The translations under genes were made by a program, and so were the position numbers. Shown here in pieces: positions 54,415 through 62,355 of a DNA stretch of 64,000 bases. The notes below the pieces were generated by a model. That model was not told the DNA's origin. It searched no databases and saw only the letters and a list, made by a program, of their open reading frames with translations. The stretch lies in contig CALDSU010000004.1 of assembly GCA_937924525.1 (NCBI GenBank), forward strand, positions 1 through 64,000, read 5' to 3'. The number at the start of each line of letters is the position of its first letter. Within the stretch, counting starts at the first letter, position 1. The stretch comes from an uncultured Bryobacteraceae bacterium. Lineage in GTDB: Bacteria; Acidobacteriota; Terriglobia; Bryobacterales; Bryobacteraceae.

Positions 54415-54828
54415 TTAGGCGCTGTCCCCCCTGCGGCCTCCTTGCGGCTGCCCGTCGCTTCCGGCGTCGCCGTTGGATGGCTCCATCCACAGCGAACGTA
54501 CTTGCTCCACGGCGCTCCGGATCTGCTCATTGATCGCCAGATCGCCTTCGACAAAAGCCAAGCCCTGCAACAGCCAGTGCGCCATCGCCGGATGCGCAAG
54601 GTGATAGAAAACATGCCGGCCGTCGCGCCGTTCGACCACCAGACGGTGAGCGCGCAGTCCAGACAGGTGTTGGGAGACCCGGGAATGGCTCACGCCGAGG
54701 GCAGCTTGCAGCGAGTTTACATCCCTTTCGCCATTACGCAGTTCGGCCACGATGCGGACCCGGTCCGGATGCGAGAGAATCCCGAAGATACTGGCGAGTT
54801 CCTTGGCGACGAAAGCTCGGCTGGGCAT
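54415..54828 (-). CDS. ArsR-family transcriptional regulator (first of two paralogues)
   Basis: 137 residues. Winged helix-turn-helix: ELASIFGILSHPDRVRIVAELRNGERDVNSLQAALGVSHSRVSQHLSGLRAHRLVVERRDGRHVFYHL. The metal-site Cys residues of classical ArsR/SmtB are absent, so it is likely a non-metal sensor. It is divergent from the exporter operon at 54985 and about half identical to the regulator at 60080 (shared SLQAALGVS, VSQHL, GRHVFY, GLAFV, AVEQVR, LW). The element inside its promoter spacer suggests autoregulation. The C-terminal tail is Gly/Asp-rich. Confidence 0.88.
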   Translation of the reverse strand: MPSRAFVAKELASIFGILSHPDRVRIVAELRNGERDVNSLQAALGVSHSRVSQHLSGLRAHRLVVERRDGRHVFYHLAHPAMAHWLLQGLAFVEGDLAINEQIRSAVEQVRSLWMEPSNGDAGSDGQPQGGRRGDSA

Positions 54829-54837
54829 CCGGCCTAG

Positions 54838-54866
54838 AGTTTACACCAGTTTCATATTCAAGACAA
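54838..54866 (-). promoter_or_regulatory. predicted promoter of the ArsR gene with internal operator-like element
   Basis: On the minus strand: TTGTCT (54866-54861), 17-base spacer, TAAACT (54843-54838), ten bases before the start. The spacer contains GAATATGAAAC (54859-54849), nearly the same as the element at 54933-54945. Confidence 0.5.
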
Positions 54867-54885
54867 CGCCAAGTGCGAATGATCG

Positions 54886-54914
54886 TTGACAAGCACGTGG
54901 GAATCCTCTAAATT
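54886..54914 (+). promoter_or_regulatory. predicted promoter of the exporter operon
   Basis: TTGACA (54886-54891), 17-base spacer, TAAATT (54909-54914). The -35 box is perfect. It lies 70 bases before the ABC transporter ATG, in a markedly AT-rich patch. Confidence 0.55.
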
Positions 54915-54922
54915 TAGCGATT

Positions 54923-54945
54923 GGGAATATGCGAATATATGAAAC
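54923..54945 (+). promoter_or_regulatory. candidate ArsR operator
   Basis: GGGAATATGCGAATATATGA followed by AAC. It contains GAATAT twice and ends GAATATATGAAAC (54933-54945), repeating the GAATATGAAAC in the divergent promoter, each in its own transcription direction. It begins next to the expected transcription start, where a repressor would block initiation. Confidence 0.45.
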
Positions 54946-54984
54946 GGTTGATGGGATGCCCGCGTACTTCCCAAGGCGAGGCTA

Positions 54985-57201
54985 ATGGCAAAGGACTTCG
55001 ATTCGCACGTCTCCCCTGACCATCTGGACATTGAGGGTCTGGACCTCCTCCGCTCCGAGCAACTGATTGTCGTGCTGGAGTCTTTGGTGAGAGCGGCCGA
55101 AGTGGATGAACCGCACAGCGCGGTGGTCCGGGCGTTAAGGCTGGCCGTCCGGGAGATCAAGGGCGTCTTTGAGGAGCGGGCGGAGGAGTGGCTGGTCCGG
55201 GCGGGCTCGGAAGTAGGACTGAACATCTTCCGCATCGAGCGGCGGCTGTCGGAAGTCCTGCCGGCGGTGACCCCGAAAGCGCCGTGGGTGGCGAGGACGC
55301 CGAATGGGGGCTGGCTGGCCGTGCTGGAGCGTCGCGCCTTCCGGACCAAAGTGCGGGATCTGTCTCCGGATGGCGCCGAGGAATGGGTCGGCAGCCGCGA
55401 ATTGGCCCGTCGCTTAGGGATTGAAAGGCCGGGCCAGAGGATCGAATGGATTGTGGCGGAAGCCTCCGCTCCGCTGGCGGCGATGGAGTCGGGGCATGGG
55501 GACCGTGGGCACGGGCATGGCCACGCCCACATGACGCCGTTCGAGCGCGTTCGTTCGCTGCTGCGCGCGGAGAGAACCGACGTCTGGGTCGTGCTGATCT
55601 ACTCCCTGTTCATCGGGCTGCTGTCGCTGGTGGTGCCGATTGCCGTCCAGTGGCTGGTGAACACGGTGGCCTTTGGGACGATCCTGCAGCCTCTGGTCGT
55701 GTTGACGGTGTTTGTCTTCGTGGCGCTGGGATTCTCGTCCGTGCTCACGGGGCTGCGGGTGTGGGTGGTGGAGTTGATCCAGCAGCGGCTGATGGTGCGG
55801 GTTTCCACCGATGTCGTCTACCGTTTGCAGCGGGCGAGGCTGGACGCGTTCGACCGCACGCACGCGCCGGAACTGGTGAACCGCTTTTTCGACGTAGTGA
55901 CCGTGCAGAAAGCCGGCGCCACGCTGCTGGTAGACGGCGTGTCCATCGTCATGCAGGCGACCATCGGGCTGCTGCTGCTGGCCACTTACCACCCGCTGCT
56001 GCTGGTGTTCGGGTTCCTGCTGCTGGTGCTGGTGTTGCTGATCCTGTTCGTGGCGGGGCGGGGCGCCCAGCGCACCGCGATCGAGGAATCGATCTGCAAG
56101 TACTCGATTGCGGCGTGGCTGGAGACGGTGGCGGCCAATCTGATCACGTTCAAGTCCGGGAGCGGATCGGCTTTTGCGATTGAACAGGCGGATATGTTGG
56201 TGCGCAACTACCTGAGCGCGCGCAAGCGGCACTTCCGCGTGGTGATGCGGCAGATCGGGGGCTTTCTGGCATTGCAGGCGTTGGCGAGTTCGGTCCTGCT
56301 GGGGGTCGGCGGGTGGCTGGTGATCGAGCGCGAGCTGACGCTGGGGCAACTGGTGGCCGCGGAACTGGTGGTGACGCTGGTAGTGGGCGGCCTGGCGAAG
56401 TTTGGCAAGCACCTCGAATCCTTCTACGACATGCTGGCGGCCATGGACAAGTTGGGGCACTTGGTCGACCTGCCGCTGGAGCGCCACGGGGGCGAGTCGT
56501 TGCCGCCCCTGACGCGTCCGGCGGCGATCGAGATGCGCGAGGTGAGCTTTAGCTTCGGACCGAAGGCCAAGGTGATCGAGAAGGCGTCGTTGTCGATTCC
56601 GGAGGGAGCGCGCATTGGCCTGGTGGGTCCGATCGGCTCGGGTAAAAGCAGCGTGCTCGATCTGCTGTACGGCTTGCGGACGCCGGCAGCGGGCTCGATT
56701 GAGATTGACGGATGGGATTACCGGGAGATTTCACTGCATGATCTGCGGACGCACGTGGCGCTGGTGCGCAATAACGAGATTTTCGAAGGAACGGTGATCG
56801 ACAACGTGCGATTGGGCCGGCACGATCTGGGTTCGGCGGGCGTGCGAGAGGCCCTGGAACAGGTGGGACTGCTGGAAGAGATCCAGAACCTGCCGCAAGG
56901 GCTGAAGACGGTGCTTTCCACCGCGGGGCGGCCGTTATCCCCGGGGCAAGCCGGGCGGCTCATGCTGGCGCGGGCGATCGCGGGGCAGCCGCGCGTGCTG
57001 ATTCTGGACGAGACGATCGACTACTTTGACGATGTGCGAGACCGGGAATTCCTGTTCCAGACCCTATTTGGCGAAGACCGGCGCTGGACCATCGTCATCG
57101 CCTCGTCGAGTCCGGAGATTCTGGAACGTTGCGACCATGTGTACATGCTGGTGGACCACAACCTGGTCGAAACCGACGCGTTCCGCCGGCCGCGGAGATA
57201 G
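54985..57201 (+). CDS. ABC exporter with N-terminal extension and altered ATPase motifs
   Basis: 738 residues. Residues 1-190 are an extra soluble domain (HLDIEGLDLLRSEQLIVVLE; PNGGWLAVLERR; QRIEWIVAEAS) ending in a His-rich linker GHGDRGHGHGHAHM; it may be a degenerate C39-like domain, as no catalytic Cys is seen. About 195-460 are six membrane segments of the type I exporter fold. The ATPase domain has Walker A VGPIGSGKSS (about 546-555) and Walker B VLILDETID (about 671), but the signature is LSPGQAGR in place of LSGGQ and the H-loop reads IVIASSSP, with Ser where the switch His belongs. Partners with the HlyD and TolC genes downstream as a tripartite exporter. Substrate unknown. Confidence 0.87.
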   Translation: MAKDFDSHVSPDHLDIEGLDLLRSEQLIVVLESLVRAAEVDEPHSAVVRALRLAVREIKGVFEERAEEWLVRAGSEVGLNIFRIERRLSEVLPAVTPKAPWVARTPNGGWLAVLERRAFRTKVRDLSPDGAEEWVGSRELARRLGIERPGQRIEWIVAEASAPLAAMESGHGDRGHGHGHAHMTPFERVRSLLRAERTDVWVVLIYSLFIGLLSLVVPIAVQWLVNTVAFGTILQPLVVLTVFVFVALGFSSVLTGLRVWVVELIQQRLMVRVSTDVVYRLQRARLDAFDRTHAPELVNRFFDVVTVQKAGATLLVDGVSIVMQATIGLLLLATYHPLLLVFGFLLLVLVLLILFVAGRGAQRTAIEESICKYSIAAWLETVAANLITFKSGSGSAFAIEQADMLVRNYLSARKRHFRVVMRQIGGFLALQALASSVLLGVGGWLVIERELTLGQLVAAELVVTLVVGGLAKFGKHLESFYDMLAAMDKLGHLVDLPLERHGGESLPPLTRPAAIEMREVSFSFGPKAKVIEKASLSIPEGARIGLVGPIGSGKSSVLDLLYGLRTPAAGSIEIDGWDYREISLHDLRTHVALVRNNEIFEGTVIDNVRLGRHDLGSAGVREALEQVGLLEEIQNLPQGLKTVLSTAGRPLSPGQAGRLMLARAIAGQPRVLILDETIDYFDDVRDREFLFQTLFGEDRRWTIVIASSSPEILERCDHVYMLVDHNLVETDAFRRPRR

Positions 57202-57236
57202 GAAAGGAAGAGAGCGGGCAGGGGGAGAGAAGTGGT

Positions 57237-58592
57237 ATGGCGACCGCAGTAGGACATAAAGTACGAGAGACCGCGCGGCCGGTGCGCTCGAGCGTGGACT
57301 TAACGCTGCCGGCGATGCGCCTGGCCCGTTCGCCGCGGACGGTAAGGGTGCTGGGCTGGATGCTGGCGTGGTTCCTGATCGCAGTGCTGGTGGCGCTGAT
57401 CTGGACGCCGTGGCAGCAGAGCGTGACGGGTACCGGCCGGGTAGTGGCCTTTGCGCCCATTGAACGCCAGCAGGCCATTGACGCGCCGGTGGACGGCCGG
57501 GTGGTGCGCTGGTACGTGGTGGAAGGCCAGCAGGTCAAGAAGGGCGACCCGATTGTGGAGATCTCGGACAATGACCCGGACATCATGACCCGGCTGCGCA
57601 ACGAGCGGGAGGCAGTGGAGGGCACGATCCGCGAGTCCACACGGAGAATGCAGAGCCTCGAGGACCGGATCAAAGGCCTGGAGGACACGCGGACGACCGC
57701 CGTGGCGGCAGCCAAGATGCGCGTGCAGATGGCGATTGACCGGATCGCGGCGGCCGAGCAGGCCTTAGCGGCCGAGGAGGCCAAGCTCGAAGCGGCCAAA
57801 CTGAACATCGACCGGCAGAAGCGCCTCGGTTTGAAAGGCTTGACATCCACGCGAAACGTCGAAGTGGCCGAGGCGGAAGCGCGGCGGGCCGAGGCGGACG
57901 TGCTCCGGGCGCGGGCGCAGTTGAACGCGGCGCGCGCTGAGAAGATCTCGCTCGAATCGGAGCTGCTGCGGATCGACGCGGACGCCAAAGCGCGGCTGGA
58001 CGAGGGCTGGGCGGCGCACGCGTCGGCGGCTTCCGACGTCGCCAAAGCCCAGGCCGAACTGACCAAGCTGGAGGTCCGGATTGCGCGGCAGTCCACGCAG
58101 TCGATCACGGCGCCGATCGACGGCACGATTTTCCGCGTGAACGGGCGGCTCGGCGGCGAGTTCGTGAAGGCGGGCGAACCGTTGGCCACGCTGATTCCGG
58201 TCTCGAGCAGCGATGTGGTGGAACTGCTGGTTTCCGGCAACGACGTGCCGTTGATTTCCGAGGGACGCAAGGCCCGCCTGCAATTCGAGGGCTGGCCGGC
58301 GATTCAGTTTGTCGGCTGGCCGGCGGTGGCCGTGGGCACCTTCGGCGGCGAAGTGATCCTGGTGGACCCGACCGACAATGGGCAAGGGCAGTTCCGCGTG
58401 CTGATTCAGCCGGACAAGGACGACGAGCCGTGGCCCTCCAAGCGGATCCTGCGGCAGGGGGTGCGGGCGAACGGATGGATCCTGCTCAACCAGGTTCCGC
58501 TGTGGTTCGAGCTGTGGCGAACGTTTAACGGATTCCCGCCGGTGGTGGCGCTGGCGGACCCGACATCGGGAGAAAAGGGAAAGGGGAAGTAG
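57237..58592 (+). CDS. HlyD-family membrane fusion protein
   Basis: 451 residues from ATG 57237 (GGGGGAG upstream). One membrane segment (about 39-58, LGWMLAWFLIAVLVALIW), then a split lipoyl domain: DAPVDGRVVRWYVVEGQQVKKGDPIVEI on one side of a long coiled coil (about 120-290) and SITAPIDGTIFRVNGRLGGEFVKAGEPLATLIPV on the other. The C-terminus is beta-barrel. It links the inner-membrane ABC protein to the outer-membrane channel. The ABC stop is 35 bases upstream; the TolC gene starts 10 bases downstream. Confidence 0.92.
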   Translation: MATAVGHKVRETARPVRSSVDLTLPAMRLARSPRTVRVLGWMLAWFLIAVLVALIWTPWQQSVTGTGRVVAFAPIERQQAIDAPVDGRVVRWYVVEGQQVKKGDPIVEISDNDPDIMTRLRNEREAVEGTIRESTRRMQSLEDRIKGLEDTRTTAVAAAKMRVQMAIDRIAAAEQALAAEEAKLEAAKLNIDRQKRLGLKGLTSTRNVEVAEAEARRAEADVLRARAQLNAARAEKISLESELLRIDADAKARLDEGWAAHASAASDVAKAQAELTKLEVRIARQSTQSITAPIDGTIFRVNGRLGGEFVKAGEPLATLIPVSSSDVVELLVSGNDVPLISEGRKARLQFEGWPAIQFVGWPAVAVGTFGGEVILVDPTDNGQGQFRVLIQPDKDDEPWPSKRILRQGVRANGWILLNQVPLWFELWRTFNGFPPVVALADPTSGEKGKGK

Positions 58593-58602
58593 GAAGAAGG
58601 CC

Positions 58603-60063
58603 ATGATCCGTCACGTGGTCCTGATCGGGAGTTTGTCCGGGCTGGTGTGGGCGCAGACGCCCGCCGCAGGGGTGGCTGCCTCTGCGGCGGAGGCGCAGAC
58701 GGCGTCCCAGCCCGCGCCGGTCAAGCCGGCCTTGGTGCTGACCCTGGATCGCCTGCTCGAATCGGTCAACCGCCACTATCCGTCGCTGTTGGCCGCGCTC
58801 AAAGAGCGGGAGATTGCCGATGGAAAACTGCAAGCCGCCCAGGGCGAGTTCGATCTGAAGCTGAAATCGCAGGGTCTGTTTGATCCGAAGGGCTACTATA
58901 CTCACCGGCAATACCTGATCGGCCTGGAGCAGCCGACGCAGCTCTGGGGCACGACGTTCACGGGCGGCTATCGCCTGGGGACGGGCACTTTCTCCACTTC
59001 GGACATCACCAAGCTGGAAACGCTTTCGGCGGGCGAATGGCGGAGCGGAATCCGGGTGCCCCTGCTGCGGGATGGACCCACGGACCGGCGGCGGACCGAC
59101 CTGAGGCTGGCCGGGGTCGGCCAGCAGTTGGCGGACCTGACGGTGGCGCAGCAGCGCATCATCGTCACCCGCGCCGCTTCGCGCCGGTATTGGGACTGGG
59201 TAGCCGCTGGCAGACGGTATGCGATCGCCAAGGCGCTGCTGGACCTGGCCGAAGCGCGCGCGCAGCAGATCAAAGACTCGGCCGACGCCGGCCAGTTGGC
59301 GCCGATTGAAGCGGTCGAGAACGAGCGGCTGATCCTGAATCGTCAGGGCACGCTGGTGCTGGCCGACCGGATTCTGCAAGCGGCGGCGATTGAGCTGTCG
59401 CTCTACTGGCGGAACCACGCGGGGGATCCGCAGGTGCCGGGGCCCGAGCAGTTGCCGGCCGACTTCCCCGAGGTGGCGAGCTTTGACCTGAAGCGGCTGC
59501 GAGAAGACGTGGACCTGGCGCTCCAGCGGCGGCCCGAATTGCGGGAGCTGGAGGCCGAACGTGAGCAGTCGCGCCTGGAAGCCCGGCTGGCGCGCAATCA
59601 ACTCCTGCCGAACGTGGATGTGTTCTTTGGTTTTTCGCGGGACGTGGGTTCGGGCAGGCCGATCCTGCGTCCGGCGGAAGTCGAGACCGGGGTGCTGCTG
59701 GAAATCCCGCTCCAGCGGCGGAAGGCGCAAGGAAAGTTGCGCGCCGAGCAGGCCAAGATCGAGCAGATCGATCAGAAGAGCCGCCTGGCCCGGGATCGCG
59801 TGGTGGCCGATATCCAGGATGCCTATTCGGCCATGCAGGCCGCGTACGAACGCGTGCAGGTGGCGCGCCAGGAAGTGCAGGTGGCGCTGCGCCTGGAGGA
59901 CGCCGAGCGTACGCGGTTCGAACTCGGCGATTCGACGCTGTTTGTGGTGAACCTCCGCGAACTGGCGACTGCGGACGCCGCGTTTTTGGAAGTCAATGCC
60001 GTGGCGGACTATCACCGGTTTTACGCCGACTATCTCGCGGCCATCGCCGAGGCGGCGCGTTGA
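58603..60063 (+). CDS. TolC-family outer-membrane channel
   Basis: 486 residues with a signal peptide (MIRHVVLIGSLSGLVWAQ) and an Ala/Pro linker. Two OEP repeats: LDRLLESVNRHYPSLLAALKEREIADGKLQAAQGEFDL and KRLREDVDLALQRRPELRELEAEREQSRLEARLARNQLLPNVDVF. Long Ala/Arg/Glu-rich helices form the periplasmic tunnel. Third gene of the exporter operon, 19 bases before the second ArsR-type gene. Confidence 0.92.
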   Translation: MIRHVVLIGSLSGLVWAQTPAAGVAASAAEAQTASQPAPVKPALVLTLDRLLESVNRHYPSLLAALKEREIADGKLQAAQGEFDLKLKSQGLFDPKGYYTHRQYLIGLEQPTQLWGTTFTGGYRLGTGTFSTSDITKLETLSAGEWRSGIRVPLLRDGPTDRRRTDLRLAGVGQQLADLTVAQQRIIVTRAASRRYWDWVAAGRRYAIAKALLDLAEARAQQIKDSADAGQLAPIEAVENERLILNRQGTLVLADRILQAAAIELSLYWRNHAGDPQVPGPEQLPADFPEVASFDLKRLREDVDLALQRRPELRELEAEREQSRLEARLARNQLLPNVDVFFGFSRDVGSGRPILRPAEVETGVLLEIPLQRRKAQGKLRAEQAKIEQIDQKSRLARDRVVADIQDAYSAMQAAYERVQVARQEVQVALRLEDAERTRFELGDSTLFVVNLRELATADAAFLEVNAVADYHRFYADYLAAIAEAAR

Positions 60064-60079
60064 CAGAGAGGAGAGGATC

Positions 60080-60445
60080 GTGGACGAACGAGCGGTAGTC
60101 AAGAACGAACTGGCCCGCCTGCTCGGCGTGTTGTCGCATCCCCACCGGATCCGGATCGTCGAGGAGTTGCGCGACGGGGAAAAGGACGTCAGTGGATTGC
60201 AGGCAGCACTGGGAGTAAGCCAATCGGTGGTGTCGCAACACCTGGCCACGTTGCGTGCCAGCCGGATGGTGGCGGAGCGGCGCGAGGGCAGGCACGTGTT
60301 CTATCGCCTGGTGCAGCCGGAATTGTTCGCCTGGCTGGCGGACGGGCTGGCGTTTGTCTCCGGAGAGGAGCGGCGATTGGCCTCCGGCAGAAACGCTGTG
60401 GAGCAAGTGCGCGAGTTGTGGGCCGAACCGGTCAGCGGCGACTAG
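60080..60445 (+). CDS. ArsR-family transcriptional regulator (second paralogue)
   Basis: 121 residues from GTG 60080 (GAGAGGA upstream). ELARLLGVLSHPHRIRIVEELRDGEKDVSGLQAALGVSQSVVSQHLATLRASRMVAERREGRHVFYRL is the winged helix; no metal-binding Cys. About half identical to the regulator at 54415-54828, including the recognition helix region, so both may bind the same operators. It is the last gene of the exporter operon, while the paralogue is divergent at the front: the operon is bracketed by twin regulators, allowing two-input control or heterodimers. Confidence 0.88.
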   Translation: MDERAVVKNELARLLGVLSHPHRIRIVEELRDGEKDVSGLQAALGVSQSVVSQHLATLRASRMVAERREGRHVFYRLVQPELFAWLADGLAFVSGEERRLASGRNAVEQVRELWAEPVSGD

Positions 60446-60810
60446 CCCGGCCCGGCCTGCGCAGCTCGGCTCCGGCTACCGCCGCTTCCTGGACCGGTCT
60501 CCGACCGGCGCAGTGAGTTTTGCGCTGGCGCTGCGAGTTTATGAGGCCAGGCTATCCCGGCTTGCTCGTCAGGAGCCTCGCCTGCAATCCGGCGACACGC
60601 GTCCCAAAGCTCTCCCAGAGAAGCACCCGCATCGCCTTCGCGCGCGCTCTGGCCCTCTTCACCAAGGGTCTCCAGAGCCAGCAAGGTCCGCGCGACCCGC
60701 TCCGCCGCGTTCGCGCCTGCCAGTCCGCCGTCCGGTTGCAATTGAGTCGCGAGACTGCTTTTGATTCGCCATGGCGAATCCAGGGGAGCGCCGTAATATG
60801 AAAGTGGCAA
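60442..60810 (-). CDS. uncertain ORF, possibly a decayed gene
   Basis: 122 codons from TTG 60810, ending tail-to-tail with the second ArsR gene (stops share CTAG). The middle (LATQLQPDGGLAGANAAERVARTLLALETLGEEG) looks like genuine protein with a helix. In another frame ATG GCG AAT CAA gives MANQKQSR just upstream, so a frameshift could have split a gene. No family recognised with confidence. The rest of the 60446-60945 gap shows nothing else. Confidence 0.3.
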   Translation of the reverse strand: MPLSYYGAPLDSPWRIKSSLATQLQPDGGLAGANAAERVARTLLALETLGEEGQSAREGDAGASLGELWDACRRIAGEAPDEQAGIAWPHKLAAPAQNSLRRSETGPGSGGSRSRAAQAGPG

Positions 60811-60945
60811 GTGCGGTCAAACATAAAAACGGCTTGCACGGAGGGCGGGCGCGGGGAATGTCCGGCGGGGGCTGGAGAGCCGATCGGGCGGGGAAGGGAG
60901 AGCTTCTCTGCGCGGCGAAAGCTAACTGACGCGCGCGCCGCGGGC

Positions 60946-61455
60946 TCAGCAAATCGTCCCGGCGGCGCGGACCAGTTTGGCGGCGCTGACGGCCTGTCCC
61001 AGGTGCCGGAAGGCGTGCTCGGCGATGTGGAAGACCAGTCCCACGACGGTGGTGGGCAGGGCTTTGCGCCCGACCGCGCGCGGCTCGGTTAAACTGGCCG
61101 GATCGAGCGAGCGGAAGAGCGCTTCGGCCCGGTCGAGCGCGGCGTTGACTTCGGCGAGCAGTTCCTCGCGGGATGCGCCAGGTTCGCCTTCACGCCGCAT
61201 CGCGGCCAGCAGCGCCTCGCTCAATGGTTCGCCGCGCAGGTAGGCGCTGAGCCGGTCGGTGCTGCCCGCAAGGTGACGCAAATGGAAACCCAGGGACGTC
61301 AAGCCGTGGGGGCGGGCCCAGATCTGCTCGGAGGTCAGTCCTTCCGTGCACGCGGCCAATTCTTCCCTCACCTGTTGCAGGGTGCGGAGAGGCGGGGCGA
61401 GCAGCGGATGGACGCCCGGCAGCGGTCCGCGCAGCCACGGTTCGGGCGCCGTCAC
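60946..61455 (-). CDS. DinB-family protein
   Basis: 169 residues from GTG 61455, which overlaps the upstream stop by 4 bases. The DinB/YfiT four-helix bundle is recognised from PLLAPPLRTLQQVREELAACTEGLTSEQIW, SLGFHLRHLAGSTDRLSAYLRGEPL (first metal His residues) and GLVFHIAEHAFRHLGQAV (His pair in the last helix). These proteins bind a divalent metal and often transfer thiols. Co-transcribed with the TIM-barrel gene. Confidence 0.85.
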   Translation of the reverse strand: MTAPEPWLRGPLPGVHPLLAPPLRTLQQVREELAACTEGLTSEQIWARPHGLTSLGFHLRHLAGSTDRLSAYLRGEPLSEALLAAMRREGEPGASREELLAEVNAALDRAEALFRSLDPASLTEPRAVGRKALPTTVVGLVFHIAEHAFRHLGQAVSAAKLVRAAGTIC

Positions 61456-62297
61456 GCCGGCCTCACTTTCGACCGCAGAAACCGCACGATGCGGGGCATC
61501 GCGGTCTGAATGTCTTCGCCGGGATGGTTCGTGCGCCGGTCGCCGGGCTCGTAGACGATGTCGATGATGCCCTGGTAGTGCACGCCGTCGAGGATGCGGA
61601 AGACCTCGGCGTAGTCGATCCAGGGCTCGCTGCCGTCCGCGGCCGGGTTGTAGAACTTGACGCGCACGTGTTTGGCCAGCGGCGCGCACATGCGGATGCT
61701 TTCCAGGTAGTTCTCGTTGGCCAGTTCCGGGGGAACGTCTCCGCTGGCCCCCTTCGAGCCCGCGAACTGGCCGGTGTCGAGCAGCACGCTGAGGTTGGGA
61801 TGATTCACCGTGCGAATCATCCGTAGCACTTCCTCCCCGGTGCGGCAGAGCGCGCCATGGTTGTGGTTCTGCAAACCGACCGGGAGGCCCCATTCGGCGG
61901 CTTCTTCCACCACCTTGTAAACGCCCTCGGCGGCGCGCTGGAAAGCGGCGGCGCGATCCGCCTCGTTCCTGGGAGAGCCGGCGAAGACGCGGAGAATGGG
62001 CGCCCCCAGGAACATGCCGACCCGGATGGCTTCCAGCGCCCGGTCGAATTCCTGCCGGAGCGGGTTCCGGCCGAAGTCGGTGGTGACCGTCACCATGGAC
62101 ATGGAAAGACCCCGGTCCAGGTATGCGCTGCGGAGTTGTTTGAGGTACGCCGTGCCCACGTCCGGCAAGTCACGCAGATGCAGGCTGGCCGCCTCGACGT
62201 TGAGCTGCCGGCAAACGTCAAGGAACTGGAAGATCGTCAGGGAGCCTTGCGCGAGGGACCGCGCGTAATTGAGCGAATAGTTGCTGATCTTGATCAT
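61452..62297 (-). CDS. sugar phosphate isomerase/epimerase-like TIM barrel
   Basis: 281 residues, AP endonuclease family 2 fold (PF01261). MIKISNYSLNYARSL, VTVTTDFGRNPLRQEFDRALEAIRVGMFLGAPILRVFAGSP, LPVGLQNHNHGALCRTGEEVLRMI (metal-ligand His), SVLLDTGQFA (Asp) and GIIDIVYEPGD (Glu) give the usual metal-centred active site of xylose isomerase-like epimerases. Substrate unknown. No signal peptide. Head of a two-gene operon with DinB. Confidence 0.85.
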   Translation of the reverse strand: MIKISNYSLNYARSLAQGSLTIFQFLDVCRQLNVEAASLHLRDLPDVGTAYLKQLRSAYLDRGLSMSMVTVTTDFGRNPLRQEFDRALEAIRVGMFLGAPILRVFAGSPRNEADRAAAFQRAAEGVYKVVEEAAEWGLPVGLQNHNHGALCRTGEEVLRMIRTVNHPNLSVLLDTGQFAGSKGASGDVPPELANENYLESIRMCAPLAKHVRVKFYNPAADGSEPWIDYAEVFRILDGVHYQGIIDIVYEPGDRRTNHPGEDIQTAMPRIVRFLRSKVRPA

Positions 62298-62342
62298 GGC
62301 CGGGTCCGGGAGCTTTTCATCTTATAACAGCGCCTGAACGGG

Positions 62343-62348
62343 TATAAT
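62343..62348 (+). promoter_or_regulatory. -10 hexamer giving a leaderless start for the RidA-like gene
   Basis: Perfect TATAAT; seven bases follow before ATG 62356, where transcription should begin. The upstream ATG 62347 overlaps the hexamer and is a less likely start. No strong -35 box. Confidence 0.5.
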
Positions 62349-62355
62349 GCTGCGG

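Noticed and set aside
55489-55536. His-rich linker in the ABC protein as a metal-transport signature
   Set aside because: GHGHGHAH could bind metal, but the regulators lack metal-site cysteines and the rest of the exporter is HlyB/HlyD/TolC-like, so a metal exporter is not supported.
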